64,000 nt of DNA, from the NCBI GenBank assembly GCA_030549335.1, contig CM060195.1, forward strand, positions 5,549,001 through 5,613,000, in the 5' to 3' direction. The position numbers and the translations under genes are program-made. How positions within the stretch are numbered: the stretch's first letter is position 1; each line of letters begins with the position of its first letter. The notes beneath the pieces were generated by a model. The model searched no databases and was not told the origin of the DNA. It was given only the letters and a program-made list of their open reading frames with translations. This stretch comes from Pontederia crassipes (taxonomy: Eukaryota; Streptophyta; Magnoliopsida; Commelinales; Pontederiaceae). This document shows, piece by piece, positions 33,796 through 47,819 of this stretch.

Positions 33796-36700
33796 TATGT
33801 CATGTCATTTCCAAATTAAAAAATAATTTTATAAAATAGTTCTTCTAAACATAATTTCAAATTATATTATCAAATTATACATTTTTTGTATAATCGTCTC
33901 TAGGACATGTAAAACCATGACTCTCTTTGGATAGTAATTTGATAATGGATAGCAGTTTAATTAGTGAATATTGGATAACACATGATTATTAGGGATTGAC
34001 AGTTTATTTAGAATATTAATAAATAAGTCCATAGACCTCTCTTTGTAAAAAAAAGAATATTAATAAATAAGTGCTTAGTAAAGTTAATGATAAAATTAGT
34101 TGATAAATATAAAATGACATAATTGAATATATGATAAGTTATTTAATTGAACACTATACAAATTTCATTGTAATGTAATAAGTAAATTATTTATATCTCA
34201 AATTAAATAAAATAAAATTTCACAACTACTATTTTTATTAAAATATATAAAAAATATATTTATAGTTAATTTTATACAGTGAATGCATGATGTAAAAATA
34301 TTAATTATTAAATTAATGTTTTGCCTAATTTTTTAAGAAATAAATAATTTTCTAATTAATTGTGCACGAATATAAAAAGAAATATAGTTTAATAGTAATA
34401 AATAAAATGGAAAAATAATCAAATAAGTTGTGAAATAAATAACGTATTTGAATAATGATGAGATTAGAAAAAAATTATAGAAACAAAATTGATTAAAATA
34501 GTTAATTTTTTTTCTTTCACAAAAAAGTTGAGCCTCCAATTTTTTTTCTGGCATTGTTTAACACATACAAAAAGTAGAGTATTAAGTAGTCGATAGTGTG
34601 AATATTTGATAAATTTTTTTAAAAGTAGTATTTAGGGGTTTTAGCACAAAACCTTATAATCCACTCTCATTAGCTTATATATTGTAGAGTACAACAGTTT
34701 TACATTTTATTCCTATTAGACCCTCATTTTTTAATATAAAACCTTGTTTAATTTTTCAACATCATATATTATTTTTTATTTGTATCACATCTTTATTTTA
34801 AAAAATAATTTGTCTTAAAATATTTTAAAAATATTTCTCCTTAAAATAAAATATTGTAAAATAAATATTATGGATATGATGCTTAAAAGAATAAATTTAA
34901 GTTATATTGTTATGTCTATTTTTGTCATTGTATAAGTATACACTAGTTCAATTTCTATATTTATTAAATATTTTTTATCAAATTTATAAGCAAATTGCTA
35001 TCCGCTACCCGCTAATAGTACTGTCAACTTTGTCGAGCAGAATCTTATAAGTGCGTAAAAAAGTATTTATCAACTATGAGAAAAATCTAAAACTACTTAT
35101 AAATCTTAGACAAACATGCTCTAAATCTCTAATTTCTAATATTTGATAGAAGTGATTTTTTAATATTTTAATTCAACAAGTTAAACTCTAATTACATTTA
35201 TTAAAAAAATTAAAATTTATATTGTTAAAATGCTACTCTAAATATTATTTGTGACATTGCCAAGATCAAATCGTTGGGTCTAGTCAACGTTGGGGCAACA
35301 TTTTTTGTTTTTTTTATTGTTTCATTATTTAATATAAAAATATCATTTAATATTTACTTTAAAGTATTAAAATATTTTTTCAATATTTACATATTATTTT
35401 CATACTTCAAATATTTTGTTTATTTTAAAAAAATTAAATCAAATATATGAATAAAATTGAACAAAAAAGTAAAAATAAATAAATTTTTGGATCATCGGTC
35501 GGATCGACTTGGATTGGATTTTTAAATGCGTATATTATCCGACCCTCTTTAGGTTGGGATCGGGTGGGTCAATGGGTTCACCGATTCTAGTCGAAGTCAT
35601 CTAATCAATTGTAAAATCAATATCAAATAAATTAATATTTAACTTGTCATGATATTTTTGTAACACACAGTAACTCATGAATTTGCAAAATATAAATTTT
35701 AAAAATACAATAATTATACTTTTTATTAATTTCTATAAATCTGTCTTAAAGTATATTATATTTTATAAAACTTATTTATCTGAATTATTATTTAGTTAAT
35801 TTATTTAACTTATTGATTATCCGAACTAAGACTTATAGTCGGAAATTAAATTTCTTTATGTTATGTTAACGTTCTTTGAAAATGACATTTTGTTCATTCA
35901 ACATAAGCATTTTTCTTTATGATTTTTTTTAATTTAATCTGAATAAAAACTTCAGTCAAGCTGGATTTGTTCTTTTCTATTTCATGTACTTTCATTTTTT
36001 ACATATAAATAAATTGTTATTTTATATAACAAATTTTTACTATACGATATTTCCTATTATCTGAAATGAGCCCATTTAGGAAGTGATTTTTTTTAAAAAA
36101 AAATAATAATAAAGGTAATAAATTATGGGCATGTCAGGTGGCAATCCATTACCTTCCTTTTAGTATAGTGGATATAAATCTCCAGGCTTTCTAATGAGGC
36201 CCACCATTGACATTTATTCTTTCTAATGTTAAATAAATTTTTATTTTATTATTTGTCTTATCACAGATGCCATTAAATTTCATCTACTATTCACATAACC
36301 CACATTTTCTTACTTAAATACGTTATCTAGAATTGTTCAAACAATCACCAGGCACTAGAGAACAGGAAATGACCAAAATTTCATGTGTAAGTGGACCATG
36401 AACAGATAATGTCATTTATTTTCAAAAACTCCCCAACACTATTTCTTAAGGCATCCTAATCAATGTAAATGGTCTCTCAATTCTAAAATCGTATGCATTA
36501 TATTTGGAATCATGCATAATTATCTGAATTATAAGGAAGGTTCAAAGATAGTGATGGCTAATTTATGGAGAAATTTTTGCTGAATACAGAAATGAGATAA
36601 CTGAAAGTTGTTTTCTCTATCTGAACAATCTTATATTTATGTTGTTATCGATTAATTAACACGTTTGTGATTGATTTTTTTTTTTGCGCAATGGGTTATT

Positions 36701-39640
36701 TTGATTTATTTTTCCTCGTGTATTCCAATTGGTTGCGAAATTGATGCCCCTCAATCAGCTAAATTGTTATGGAAATGCGTTACTATTAAGTAATGTGATT
36801 TATCTGTGTTCCAATTGGTTGCAAAATAAATGTCCTTCGATCATATTTATCTGTTTTCATATTTTTAAGTTTTTTTATTATATCTATCTATCATTTGTCT
36901 TATGATAAATGGCATAAACTTCCTACACTTTGCAGAAACCCAGAATTTCACACTTAAATATGTGAGCTAGAACTCTTGCATTTAATCCATATTAATCTCA
37001 CTTATAATTATGTAACATTTTGATAATTCCCAAATCATCCATTACGTTTATCTTTTTTTTTTGTTATCTTTTAAGTTTTATTATACTTATTATTATTTGT
37101 CTCATAGTAAATTTCATAAACTATTCACATAACCCACTTTTTCCCACTTAAATACATTATATCTAGAATTCTTACTATTAATACGCATTAATCCCCACTC
37201 AATTCAATAATTATGTGACCCTTGATATCTAACTCTAGGAGTGTTCACGGCTCCAAGCCGACCCGTGAATAAATTCAACTGAATATAATATCCATATTAT
37301 ATTATCTATGGAATTCGAATTCCGATTTCTCATTCATTATTTTAATCTCATTGTCTATTGTTCATTCTTTTTTGGAATAAATAGTTTTTAATTTATATAT
37401 CTACTAGACTTTCTTTATACCTTTTCATATATATTTTTATAGAAAATTTATGTCTATTTTTATATCTAGAATTTATATATACAACATATATGACTGTCAA
37501 GGGGGGATTATTTTTAGTATTTAGATTTTTAGATTTTAGATAAAAAAACTCAGAATTCAACAATTAAAAACTTCCAAAATAAAGATTTGGTTGCACCATA
37601 TATATCAAAGAGTATACAATAATGATGTATTTGATTAGGACAAAAATTCGACCCAACCTAATCCGATCCGAGCGGATAGTCGGGTGACCGACCACTGTTT
37701 TTTCTTTTTTTTAATTTTTGTCTTACTTTTTATATTTATTTTAATATAAAAAATAGTTAATAATTATTATAAATATGTTTTTCAAATATTTGAGCATTAT
37801 TTCCCTAGTTAAAATGTTTATTTTAATATTTTTAAAATTTTAAATCAAGTATAGAACTAAAATTAAGTAAAAAAGTAAACAAAAAATTTTAAAAAAAGTC
37901 GAATCATCGAGTTGTGTCGACTCCGATTAGAATTTTTCAATCCGTACACGACTCGAACTCCCATCGGGTTGGGTTCGAGTCAGATCGAATCATCGAGTTT
38001 ACTAGGTCACTCAAACCGGTGAACACTTTTATCTAACTCATCTATATAATCGACAGATTTTTTATTATGTCCTCTCCTTCTATATAGAATATGCTTTACT
38101 TTTAATACACATATATATATATATATATATGAAGATTTGATGGTGAAAAAAATAAGGAACAAGGTAAGATAGGAAACACCTAAATTATATATATATATAT
38201 ATATATTATCAAATCTTTCCTTTTTTTTTGCTAATTTTATTCATTTTATTCTTTTAGTTTATTCATGAGACTTACTATTAGTACTTTTTTTCTTGACAAA
38301 ATTAATTGATCTCTTAACGATAATGGTAATATTTCTGAAACTCCCTTACCTTCTTCGTATTCACTAGCCTTAACGTTAAAAGATAATATGAAATGGCTAT
38401 AATTTCATGTGCCGGGGACCATTAATGGCAACAATAGCAATTAATGTCGTTTATCTCTCAAAATTCTTCACCACTATTTCCTAAAATCCCCTAATCAACG
38501 TAAATCACCTAAATTCTAAAATCACAATGTGCATTGCCTTCGGAATCACAAAACCCCAACCATTATAAACCTTGAAAACTGTTGTGGGGAAGTCTTGCGA
38601 CAACATTCACAATAAAATATATGATGGTCTTGATTCCGAACAATTGGCCATTGGTTCATGTCTATGTTTAATTACTTCAATAAAATTTCACTCGAGAACT
38701 TTCTTGTTACTTCTATAACATTATAAATTATAAACATAGTACATCATATGTTAATGAATATAAATTATTGATACTTTTTTTATAATGGTTTAAGTTTTTA
38801 GAAAGAATGATTAGCACATCAAATTTAAACATGGTATAGGTCAAGAGATCAAATCTCGTTAAGATATTAAAAAATATTTTTTTCCTTTAATTATTATTCA
38901 CGTGGTGGGTTTGATTAAATCAAAATTATTAGCGCATGAGAGAGTGTAAAAAATATACAATCATAGATGCTACTCTTCTTAAGAGCTTAAACTTTTAGAA
39001 AGAATTGTTACCGGATCAAATTTCAATATCATATTTGAACCTTATATAGACAATAACAAATAATTTCGTTTAAAATATCATTTGTGTAGAGAATAAAAAA
39101 TAAATTTGTTTTAACATATTAAATTCCAGTAAAATTTTTCAAGACCTTTTTTCTCAGATCAGATTTTAAGTTTTGACTTAATATAATGTAGATAATTTGG
39201 TTAGGTTTTTGAAAAAAAAATTTTATAAAATTTAAACATTTATACCAAAAATTATGACCAAAATATTATGAGAATCAATTTTTTGTTAAAAATATTAAAA
39301 TTGGTCATATTGAAGTTTGAAGTATATAAAGTGATTTCAAAGTGCTAAAACGATGTGTAATATTCCTACTTCAATCATATGATTAAATGTATTAATATTA
39401 TATTATATAATAATTTTGTGCCATGTGTGTATGTGTGCACATGTGTGTGTGTTTTTAAAGTGAAAGCTCCAATTTAAATTGTTGAAGGGTAGACAGTGAC
39501 AAAAATTCGTTCAATGCATGAAAATTTGATTTCAAAAAATGTTAGAAATAAGAAAATTAAAGTCACGATAATTATTCTCTTATATTAAGTTATGTTACAT
39601 ATGATTTTTAAATATTTTTAGGAAACATTTTTTAAATTCA
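31000..39640. other. Long AT-rich intergenic desert
   Basis: More than 8 kb without a supportable gene. Notable content is (TA)n at 31460-31482, (AAT)n at 33760-33794, (AT)n at 38110-38130 and 38185-38206, and GC-richer patches with GGGTCGGATCGG-like words at about 35480-35600 and 37640-38030. These patches look like eroded transposon ends related in wording to 21557-22229. At about 32130-32330 and 36110-36180 there are AATCCA(C)ATTACC words of the kind seen in plant MITEs, but no bounded element could be drawn. Confidence 0.4.
33760..33794. repeat. (AAT)n microsatellite
   Basis: About 35 bases of AAT repeat. Confidence 0.95.
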
Positions 39641-39654
39641 ATAATACTACAAAA

Positions 39655-40735
39655 TATTTTCTTAGATGGGGTAGAAGTTTTAAGGAATTTTTATAATTAT
39701 AAAAGTTAGGTATTTTGAGAATCGGAAGAAACGGAAAAGATGTAAAAAATAAACGCCCAACCTTCTCGAGCCCTTCGAAACGCCTATTTGAATCCCATAA
39801 AAAATGAAGAAGTACTATTATCCTAATTTTGGAATTTGAGTATAATGTATGTACAACATGGTATATTAAGTTTTGTATATATGGATATGTATATGTATAT
39901 GTATATCAACGTCATCTAAAAAATTTGAAAGCCATATGTCAATCAGGAGATGTTCGATTTTCAAGAAAAGTAATTTTAAATATTTTTTAAGCATACGAAG
40001 AAAAATAGACCATTTTAAATACTCTTTTTACATTTGGATACCAAAAAGATCTAAGAAAATTAGCATTTTTTAGAAAAATTTGAAAGCTCTATGTCAACTA
40101 AATGGGACTGCTCCGAGCGCTCTCAAAAGATCCGATTTTTTAGAACGTACATTTTTTTTATTTTCTTAGGTGGGTTAGAAGTTTTAAGGAATTTTTATAA
40201 TTATAAAAGTAGGTATTTTGAGAATCGGAAGAAACGAAAAAGATGTAAAAACATAAAATGTTTGCAAGCCCAACCTTCTCGAGCCCTTTGAAATGCCTTT
40301 TTTTTTGTGGCAATCCGAGCGAGGACCGTGGAGAGCCGATCGTTTCTATTCTGAAACTTTGCTCACTTTATTGAATTTCTTCCGATCTCCAATCGTCGAT
40401 GATTCTTGTGCGGCCAGAGAGCTTGCATCAATCTCTACAAGTCTATAATTTTTATTTTGACCGATTCCCATCGGACTCACGTTGGCGATCGTCGAAAGCC
40501 TTTTTTCCTAGGTTCTTAACTCTGCCATCCGGCCTCCTAAAATCATCAAAAAAAATACTAAAAAAATATGTGTTGCCATGATCTACAAGAGTTACAAATT
40601 TTACGACGATCCGAAGGTCGGATTTTCGACAATCGCCATTTGAATCACATGAAAAATGAAGAAGCACTATTATCCTAATTTTGGAATTTGTGTATAATGT
40701 ATGTATAGCATGGCATATTAATTTTTGTATATTAT
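39655..40735. repeat. Duplicated block, second copy carrying an extra ~340 bp
   Basis: Segment A (about 39655-39790, with GAAGTTTTAAGGAATTTTTA and CCCAACCTTCTCGAGCCCTT) is followed at once by segment B (about 39795-39885, with ATGAAGAAGTACTATTATCC). A recurs at about 40150-40290. B recurs only at about 40640-40730, after about 340 bp of GC-richer sequence absent from the first copy. Both junctions read CGCC(T)ATTTGAAT, so either the first copy lost the 340 bp or the second gained it. The wording resembles LTR retrotransposon sequence. No gene is seen. Confidence 0.8.
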
Positions 40736-41613
40736 ATAATAGAATAATATAGTATAGTATGGGGTGTATAATATAATATAATATAATATAGTTAAGTATA
40801 GTATATAGTATTGTATAGTTAGTATGTATATGTATATGTATATGTATGTAGTATGTATGTATATATATGTATTATTAATATAGGTAGCATATATATGTTT
40901 GTATTGAGTATAAAAAACATATATAATTATACAAATTAACATTACCTAAATACGAATAATAATTAACATTACTTATATAAATACTTATTTATTCTTAAAA
41001 TTCTAATGTTGGCGCCGCATTAGCCTCACATTAGCGTCGACTTGTCTCGACGCCAGCACAGAACCTAGAGTCGACTTAGCGACACAAGCTTTTTGACGCT
41101 AATTAGCGCCACGCCTGTCGACGCTAATATAATGCACAGTAATTCATGATCTCCAAGAGCTTCCCATCATTTGATGGAATTATGCAAGAATGAGTTTTAA
41201 TATGAAGAATGAATTTTAATTAGAGCTGAAATTTGAAGCTACAACATTAAAACTTATGTTATTATATTTTGTGGAACTCCAAAAAATATGAAATTAAACA
41301 TAGAAGTACCTTTCAAGTTAGTTTCCATAGCCTTTGAAATTGGAGTGATTGGATATCGACACAAAAGGTTATGAAACCATATATGTCACTCAATCTATTC
41401 TTTGAAATATGCGGCCTCAAATAATAATTCCATCATAATTTGAATACTTTGAGTTTTATGTTATAATTTAAGGATAGAAACTCATAGTTGTATCTTTATG
41501 AAGAAATTGAAATTTCATGAAATGAGTATATGTATTAATGCAAAACACATAGTCTAGCAATTTCAGAAATAGGACATAACATCTCCAGTATATGTTATAA
41601 TTTGAAGCTCAGA
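40736..41613. other. TATA-rich low-complexity DNA and an inverted repeat
   Basis: From 40736 to about 40880 the sequence is almost only TATAG, TATAA and TATG words. At 41031-41041 and 41118-41128 TTAGCGTCGAC and GTCGACGCTAA form an 11-bp inverted repeat within a GC-richer patch that repeats GCGTCGAC-like words, perhaps an old transposon end. The rest is featureless. Confidence 0.45.
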
Positions 41614-44437
41614 TGTAACGCCCCGAGATTTTTTTTCTTTTGCCTGTCCAGAAGGCTATCTCGGTGACGTCACTCTATTCTATACTCTGACTTTGACCAG
41701 TCAACAAACTGATTTACATGAGCGGAAGATTAATTTACAACATTCTATTATAATACGCGGAAGATATCTATATCATATCCAATAACCTGTGGATTAGGGC
41801 CCACATTTATACAATAATGGACCCTATATCCATGTGCATATCACTCGTCAGAGGAGCCACCAACCATCTTACCATCGCCATCATCTGTATGGATTCAAAT
41901 ACAGGGGCAAAGCCTAATGAGATAACTCAGTACGTAGGGTCACCTATAAAAAATAACTATATGAACCATGGTAAATATCAATACAATCAATACTATCAAT
42001 AAACAATAATATATAATTGGTCAGAATATATAACATTTAACAATAATCAATAAATCATAAGCAATTCGACCAATGATAATAATTATCCATGTCATCAATT
42101 ATTGATGACCAATATCCATTCCATTCGATTCAATTATCTTGAATCAATTATTAATTGGCCATAGGTCGGTGAAGGTCACAATAAACAATTATCAATTATA
42201 ATTTCTAATAATAATTTATTTATTCAATTTTCCATCATCCACTAAGGAGTAATTCAATTATCAATCAGTCACTAGGCCGCAATTCAATTAACAATCCAAT
42301 TCAACTAACAATCTAATTCAATTAAGAACACATCCATCGACCATTTCCATCGACCACAATGGGCCTCCATCGATCACAAGGATCTCTATCGATCACGAAG
42401 GCCTCCATCGACCATAAAGGTCTCAATCGACCACGAGGGTCTCCATCGACCGTAAAGGTCTCAATCGACCACAAGGGTCTCCATTAACTATTATGCATTA
42501 ACAATCGACTCCATGAGTCTCCATCGACCATAAATGCCTCAATCGACCACAAGGGCCTCCATGATGCATCAACAATCGACTCCATGAGCCTCTATCGACC
42601 CAATGGGTCTCAATCGATCACAAAGATCTCTATCGACCACGAGGACCTCCATCGACCATAACGATCTCCATCGACCATGAAGATCTCAATTATCAATTTA
42701 GCAATTCAATTGTAACAATTTTTCATATCGTCACTTGGACGATGCACAATTAATATCAATAATCCCCTTAGTAATCAATTTATGCCAATTGAACAATGCA
42801 TCGTGAATCCATAATCAATTATTATCAATTAGCATATTATAATTATAGTTGCTTAACATTAATCAATATAACAATCACAATCGCTAGACCAATACATATA
42901 ATCAATGCAATTAAACTTAAATAATTATTTAACAATATATTTTAAATCCTTGGAATTCGTCCCGCACTAGGACAAACTCGGGCCGGTAAAAACTCAGGTC
43001 GGGTCGGTCTTTGTCTAATTCCATATCAATCATTCAATACAATCGGCTCGGTTTCAATCCATTATAAATGAGTCTTCGGAACCGGGCCGGATAAACTGGA
43101 ATCCGATCCGATTCTATTGATCTAATCTTATGTCGCAGTCGGGTAAAGGAACTCGAGTCGTGCCTATGGAACTCGGACCAGATTCATGGAACTCGGTCCG
43201 GTTCCTACTACGATTCGGTCCGAATTCTATTGAACTCGGGCCGGACAGAACAAAACCCAAGCCGAGCTCTATCGTCATCGGGAAATTGTGTTTCCGACAA
43301 CTTCCGATCATCCTATCTATATCATACGATATATAATATATGCAAATAATATATAATGTAATCTTTATAAAATGGAGAAGTGATCGGGGTCCATGTCGCG
43401 AAAAAACCGACGCCATGGGGATCCCCTTACGTACCTTAAGTTGGTTGAAAAACCAACTATGTTCCTGTTATCTGTGGACAGCACGCATGTCACAACTTTG
43501 GCCGACAATTCCACCCTATAGATGTTCAGAAACTATCGGATACCATTTGAATCTTGTTCTCCTCTGTCGGAGCTTCGAAACGATATATCGCACGCACTCT
43601 TAGATGGCTCGGTTTGTGAGAAAACAAAGGAGAAAGAAGGGCTCTTATGCAAAATTTTTGTGGAGGCAAATTATACTTTCTAGCCACCCTTTATGTCCTA
43701 TTTATAGATCTCAACTAGAGTTTTTGACTTCTATTGAACCTTGAGCTATTTCTCCATCAATCATGACCATCCATCATTAGTTATCTTATTTTAAATATTC
43801 AGATTTAATTAAATCCGAATTTCAATAATTATTCCATAACCATATTTATCAAAAATCCATCTCTACTCAAATTCCTTTTTATCTCCTCCATAACTTCTCT
43901 CAATCAAACTCTATTTTATCTTTATTCAATAACTTATGTTAACCAAACTATATCTTTATTTTATCTTTTTATTTCTTCCTTTTCTCTAATTTTCGGAATT
44001 ATTTAATTCCATAATAATTTATAATTTAATTTTCGGATTAAAATAATAATGAATATTATTTTAATGGCTGAAATATTTTTAAGCCATAAAACTCTCAATC
44101 CTATCTTATGTAGGAGTCCTATATCCATTAATAAATCTTTTGGATCTCAAATCAAAATTAAAATCCCTAATCTCAATCTAATTATAATTCCTACTCCCCA
44201 TTAGGATTTAACTTTCTTTCTTTTCCTTTTTTTTCTTTCTAATCATACTTTTAATCCTACTCTAATTCTAATTCTTTCTCCAAGTAGGAGTACTTTTTTC
44301 CTTCTATTCATATTTCATTTTCAATTATATTCTTATTCCTTCTCAAATTCCCCTTTTGATCATCTTGAATTCATCAAGGATTCTAATTAACTTATGAAAT
44401 TACTATATTGCCCTTGATGAGATCTTGGGGTGTTACA
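41614..44437. mobile_element. 2.8-kb solo LTR (Ty3/gypsy-like) with internal minisatellite
   Basis: The element opens TGTAACGCCCCGAGAT and ends ATCTTGGGGTGTTACA, a 16-bp inverted terminal match with two differences and TG/CA ends. The 5-bp flanks are TCAGA and TCAAA, one base apart, as expected of an aged target duplication. Length and terminal wording suit the long LTRs of the chromoviral Tekay/Del lineage. No coding region adjoins it, so it is best read as a solo LTR. Inside are a CATCGACCA minisatellite (42332-42688) and a patch with repeated GGAACTCGG(T/A)CC words (about 43150-43260). Orientation is uncertain. Confidence 0.65.
42332..42688. repeat. ~19-bp CATCGACCA minisatellite
   Basis: Some 15-18 diverged units of the form (C/A)ATCGACCAYRARGRYCTC lie head to tail, with two longer spacers that each contain GCATYAACAATCGACTCCATG. 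The units vary at the YRARGRY positions but keep ATCGA almost without change. Confidence 0.9.
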
Positions 44438-46306
44438 TCAAAAGTCTAGTTATAGGAGAAATTTGATTCTCTATAATAGGATGTGTTTATGAAAAATTAT
44501 AAATGTTATACTAAGTCTTACAAAATCTGTCAGGGTTCAAAAATAAAGTAGAATATATGTTGATCCTATAATTTCCTAAGGTCGTTTTATAATGAAACAA
44601 ATTATGAATTTTATATCCATTATATTCGATGTAGTATTCTAGCAAAGAATTTTTTACACATGAATATGATTTCCACACTAATTGTATGCATTTTATATTG
44701 TACATCACCCAAATGTTTATATACAAAACTGAAACAAAATATTTGCACTTGTACGAATATATGCTAATTTAGAAATTGAATAACGTATATTCGTGCAATT
44801 ATATGTTACATGATATTATATGTAATTACATGTTACATGAATATGTGAAATATGAACCCAAAAAGTGATTCAAATGTTGTGTGTAATTATTTTTTACAAT
44901 ATATGATATGCAATTACATGTTATATGAAAACATATGAAACCGAGAGGGTCAAGCATTTGCAAGTATTCTTCATGCATTTGAATTACCTCCGTTGAGTCG
45001 ATAGTTTAACTTCATATGATTGAAAGACCTTGAGAGGTCGACAATTTATCTTTGTATAGTTGAATGACTTGTAAGATTGAGTTTACCTACATATGATTGG
45101 AAAACTTTATAGGATGATATGTTCCAAATAGATGTTTTAGGTTATTTGGAGCTACCAATTGTGAAATCACAATGTGAACCATATTCTGAAATCATGGGGA
45201 TCAACTTTAGAATCCAATAATTTTATCAGTAGGATTCATAGATATCCTAAAAAATATTTCTTATCTAATAATGATTTGACATGTATACATGAATTGTGCA
45301 TTAATGTTTCACTCATAATGTACAATATGGTGTTGTGCCCCTATATGATCTTGTAAGATGTACATATGTGTTACAAGTTCTATGACATTACGAAAGTACA
45401 TATTGTTTAAAGCTTATTATTATATCACATATGCTAAATCAAAGTGGTAAGTATTATTCAAATATGAAGAATAATGTTTGATCCTATTTTGCTCAACTAA
45501 AATATGTGATAACACATAGGTTATGAGTTTTAAACTTATTGATATGTTGTTTGCTCATATTATTATTTTTAGCATTTTTCATATCAGTAAATTAGATCGT
45601 GAACAAATTTGATTATCCTCTACTAGGATTGGAAGTACTTTTGATGAGAGGTATTTTATGTCCCTTTGAGATAATTAAAGATAATTATTTTTATGTGTAT
45701 TATAAGAACAAAAGAGAAAAGTTTTTGTTGTAATATAATGATACCAAAACTTGTATAAGTAAAAGGATATTATGTACTTACTTTAAATAATCTAATTTTA
45801 GTTGTTCTCTACATACATTTTCGAATTCGAAAAATTGGATCAAATATGTAAGCCATGAAGTTGGATCAAACTTTGTTAATAAATTTAAATTTGTCAATGT
45901 TTATCTTTTGCTTTCTTACTGTCATTATATTAATTTTTATGTTTTATAAATCAATTTTATGCTTTCATGATTAATTTGATATATCGATTTAAAATTTAAA
46001 CACCAATCCCCCTTTATGGATCTTGATCCAAGAGAGTGTTTCCTAATATTGTAATGAATTTATTCATCATTTTAGAATCTTCAATGAAAATGATTAAATT
46101 TATAATTGTTACAAAAATATACTTTTATGACTATAATTATTAGTATTCTTCATACATAAATTGTTGAAAAATTAATCAAATTGCATAAAAATATTAAATT
46201 ATTTAAAATTATCCGAGTCATTGCGTTTTCCTAGTTTATTATATATATGGCTATAATAAAGAATAACATACGCATAAATGACTTCATAAGGCTTCTTTAC
46301 CAAAAC

Positions 46307-46348
<42 letters not shown>

Positions 46349-47204
46349 AAAAACTCTATGGATAAATTCTTTTTATAAAAAAAAAACAGGACAAAAAGAA
46401 ATACAAATGCAACAGCCGAAAACATGTATATAAAAAAAATCAGAACAAAAAAAAATGCTAACGAAATCTCCACGCTACGTTGCTTATAAAAAGAGTACAT
46501 CATATAAATCAACCAATGCGTGCAGCAGTCGCGAGCACATGCGCATTGGGTAACTCCTTTGATTAAAGTAACATCAAATCCAACCATTCATGTAACATTG
46601 AACGACGATAAATCCGTATGTAAATCGATCGCTCACAGCCTGAACAAATTCAGCTGGCTCCGAAGCGACTCAATGACAATTTTTTCTTTTTCCCCCAAAC
46701 TATGATATCAAATGGATTAGTCTCCCATTAATTAGCATCAATCATGTTGCCCTTTTATATGAATCTTAGTGTCGGTTAGGCACACTTCTAGGTCTGTGGG
46801 ATGCCTATCCTACTTTTTGCCCACTTTTGCGTGGTTGTGGGAAGATTACACACTTCGCATGCTTGTGTTGATCAAACAGATCACGATTAGCACAGACTGC
46901 AACTGAGGCATGCAGGAGAACAAGGTGGAAAGAGGAAGAAGATGGAAGCCAAATAAGACCATCATCATTACGATGAAGGGGGACCAAGTACACAAGATCA
47001 GTTCGACGTGTAACTTCACGGAACGAAAGTGAGAGAGAGAAAAAAATCTTTTAGTTGCAGGAAGCTGCACGCGTTGGGTACGTACACAGTAGCAGTCCAA
47101 GATGAAGCACCAGAAAGCAACCGAAAGCTGAGTTTTCTCTCATGCTCATTTGGGAATGTTAACCAATCAAATCGTCAGAAGAATGAGGAGTACGGCGAAG
47201 AGCA
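44438..47204. other. AT-rich intergenic region, no gene seen
   Basis: No coding sequence supported. It contains an (AT)17 microsatellite at 46311-46344. From about 46480 to 47110 the DNA becomes less AT-rich, but open frames there have no family signature. Confidence 0.4.
46311..46344. repeat. (AT)17 microsatellite
   Basis: Thirty-four bases of pure AT repeat. Confidence 0.97.
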
Positions 47205-47800
47205 TTAAATCGTCGGCCGCTCTCGTGCTGCAACTTTGGTGCATGTGAAGATGAACTGATCGTGATCAGTCAGGACCATGGCAACGTCGCCTTCTATCGA
47301 TCCTTCTGCAAGCATGCAATGCAGGTTCGATCCATGTATTGACGTTACGTGACAGTATATACATGGAAGGCCAGAAATTAAAACTTCCTCTTTCATCTGT
47401 ACTTTTAAATCGTCAGAACTTGAAGTTTGTGGCATGATCCATGCAAGTGTCTGAACAGTAGTAACCCACAGAAAAGATCAGTAGTTTTCCAGTTCGTTTC
47501 TGTTCAAGGGGTCACCATGCATCAGGCCTCCAATTACATCTGAATGCATGTGCAACACTTCGGTTCCTTGATGGAAAACTTAGGCATTGTTGTCGCACCG
47601 TACCTGACTGAAACCACAATTAGTACAGGAAATTCCTCTGGGCTACACCATATAATATGTGGGTATATAAATTGGCTGGCAATCAATAGAAATCGGATAC
47701 CTGATCCTATCTGACTACTGTAGCCACAGTAGATTTGCCACTCGTATGCAGCTTTGTCTCTCTTCCCGGTCTCCCTGTCCTTGAGCACTCAGGTGTAAAT
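47205..47800 (-). other. Possible exons of an unrecognised gene or gene fragment
   Basis: Two minus-strand segments have coding-like base composition and splice-like borders. One is about 47790-47690 (AAYEWQIYCGYSSQIG) with a GT after the GATCAG at its end. The other is 47305-47205 (EGDVAMVLTDHDQFIFTC..., ending in TAA) preceded by TTGCAG. They could be the last exons of a small gene or a captured fragment. I recognise no family, and no convincing start codon ties them together. Confidence 0.25.
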
Positions 47801-47819
47801 GATAATTAATCATTTTGTC

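Noticed and set aside
42332..42688. Regular short repeats that could suggest a CRISPR-like array
   Set aside because: Units are contiguous with no unique spacers, the setting is a plant nuclear LTR, and unit sequence drifts as in a minisatellite.
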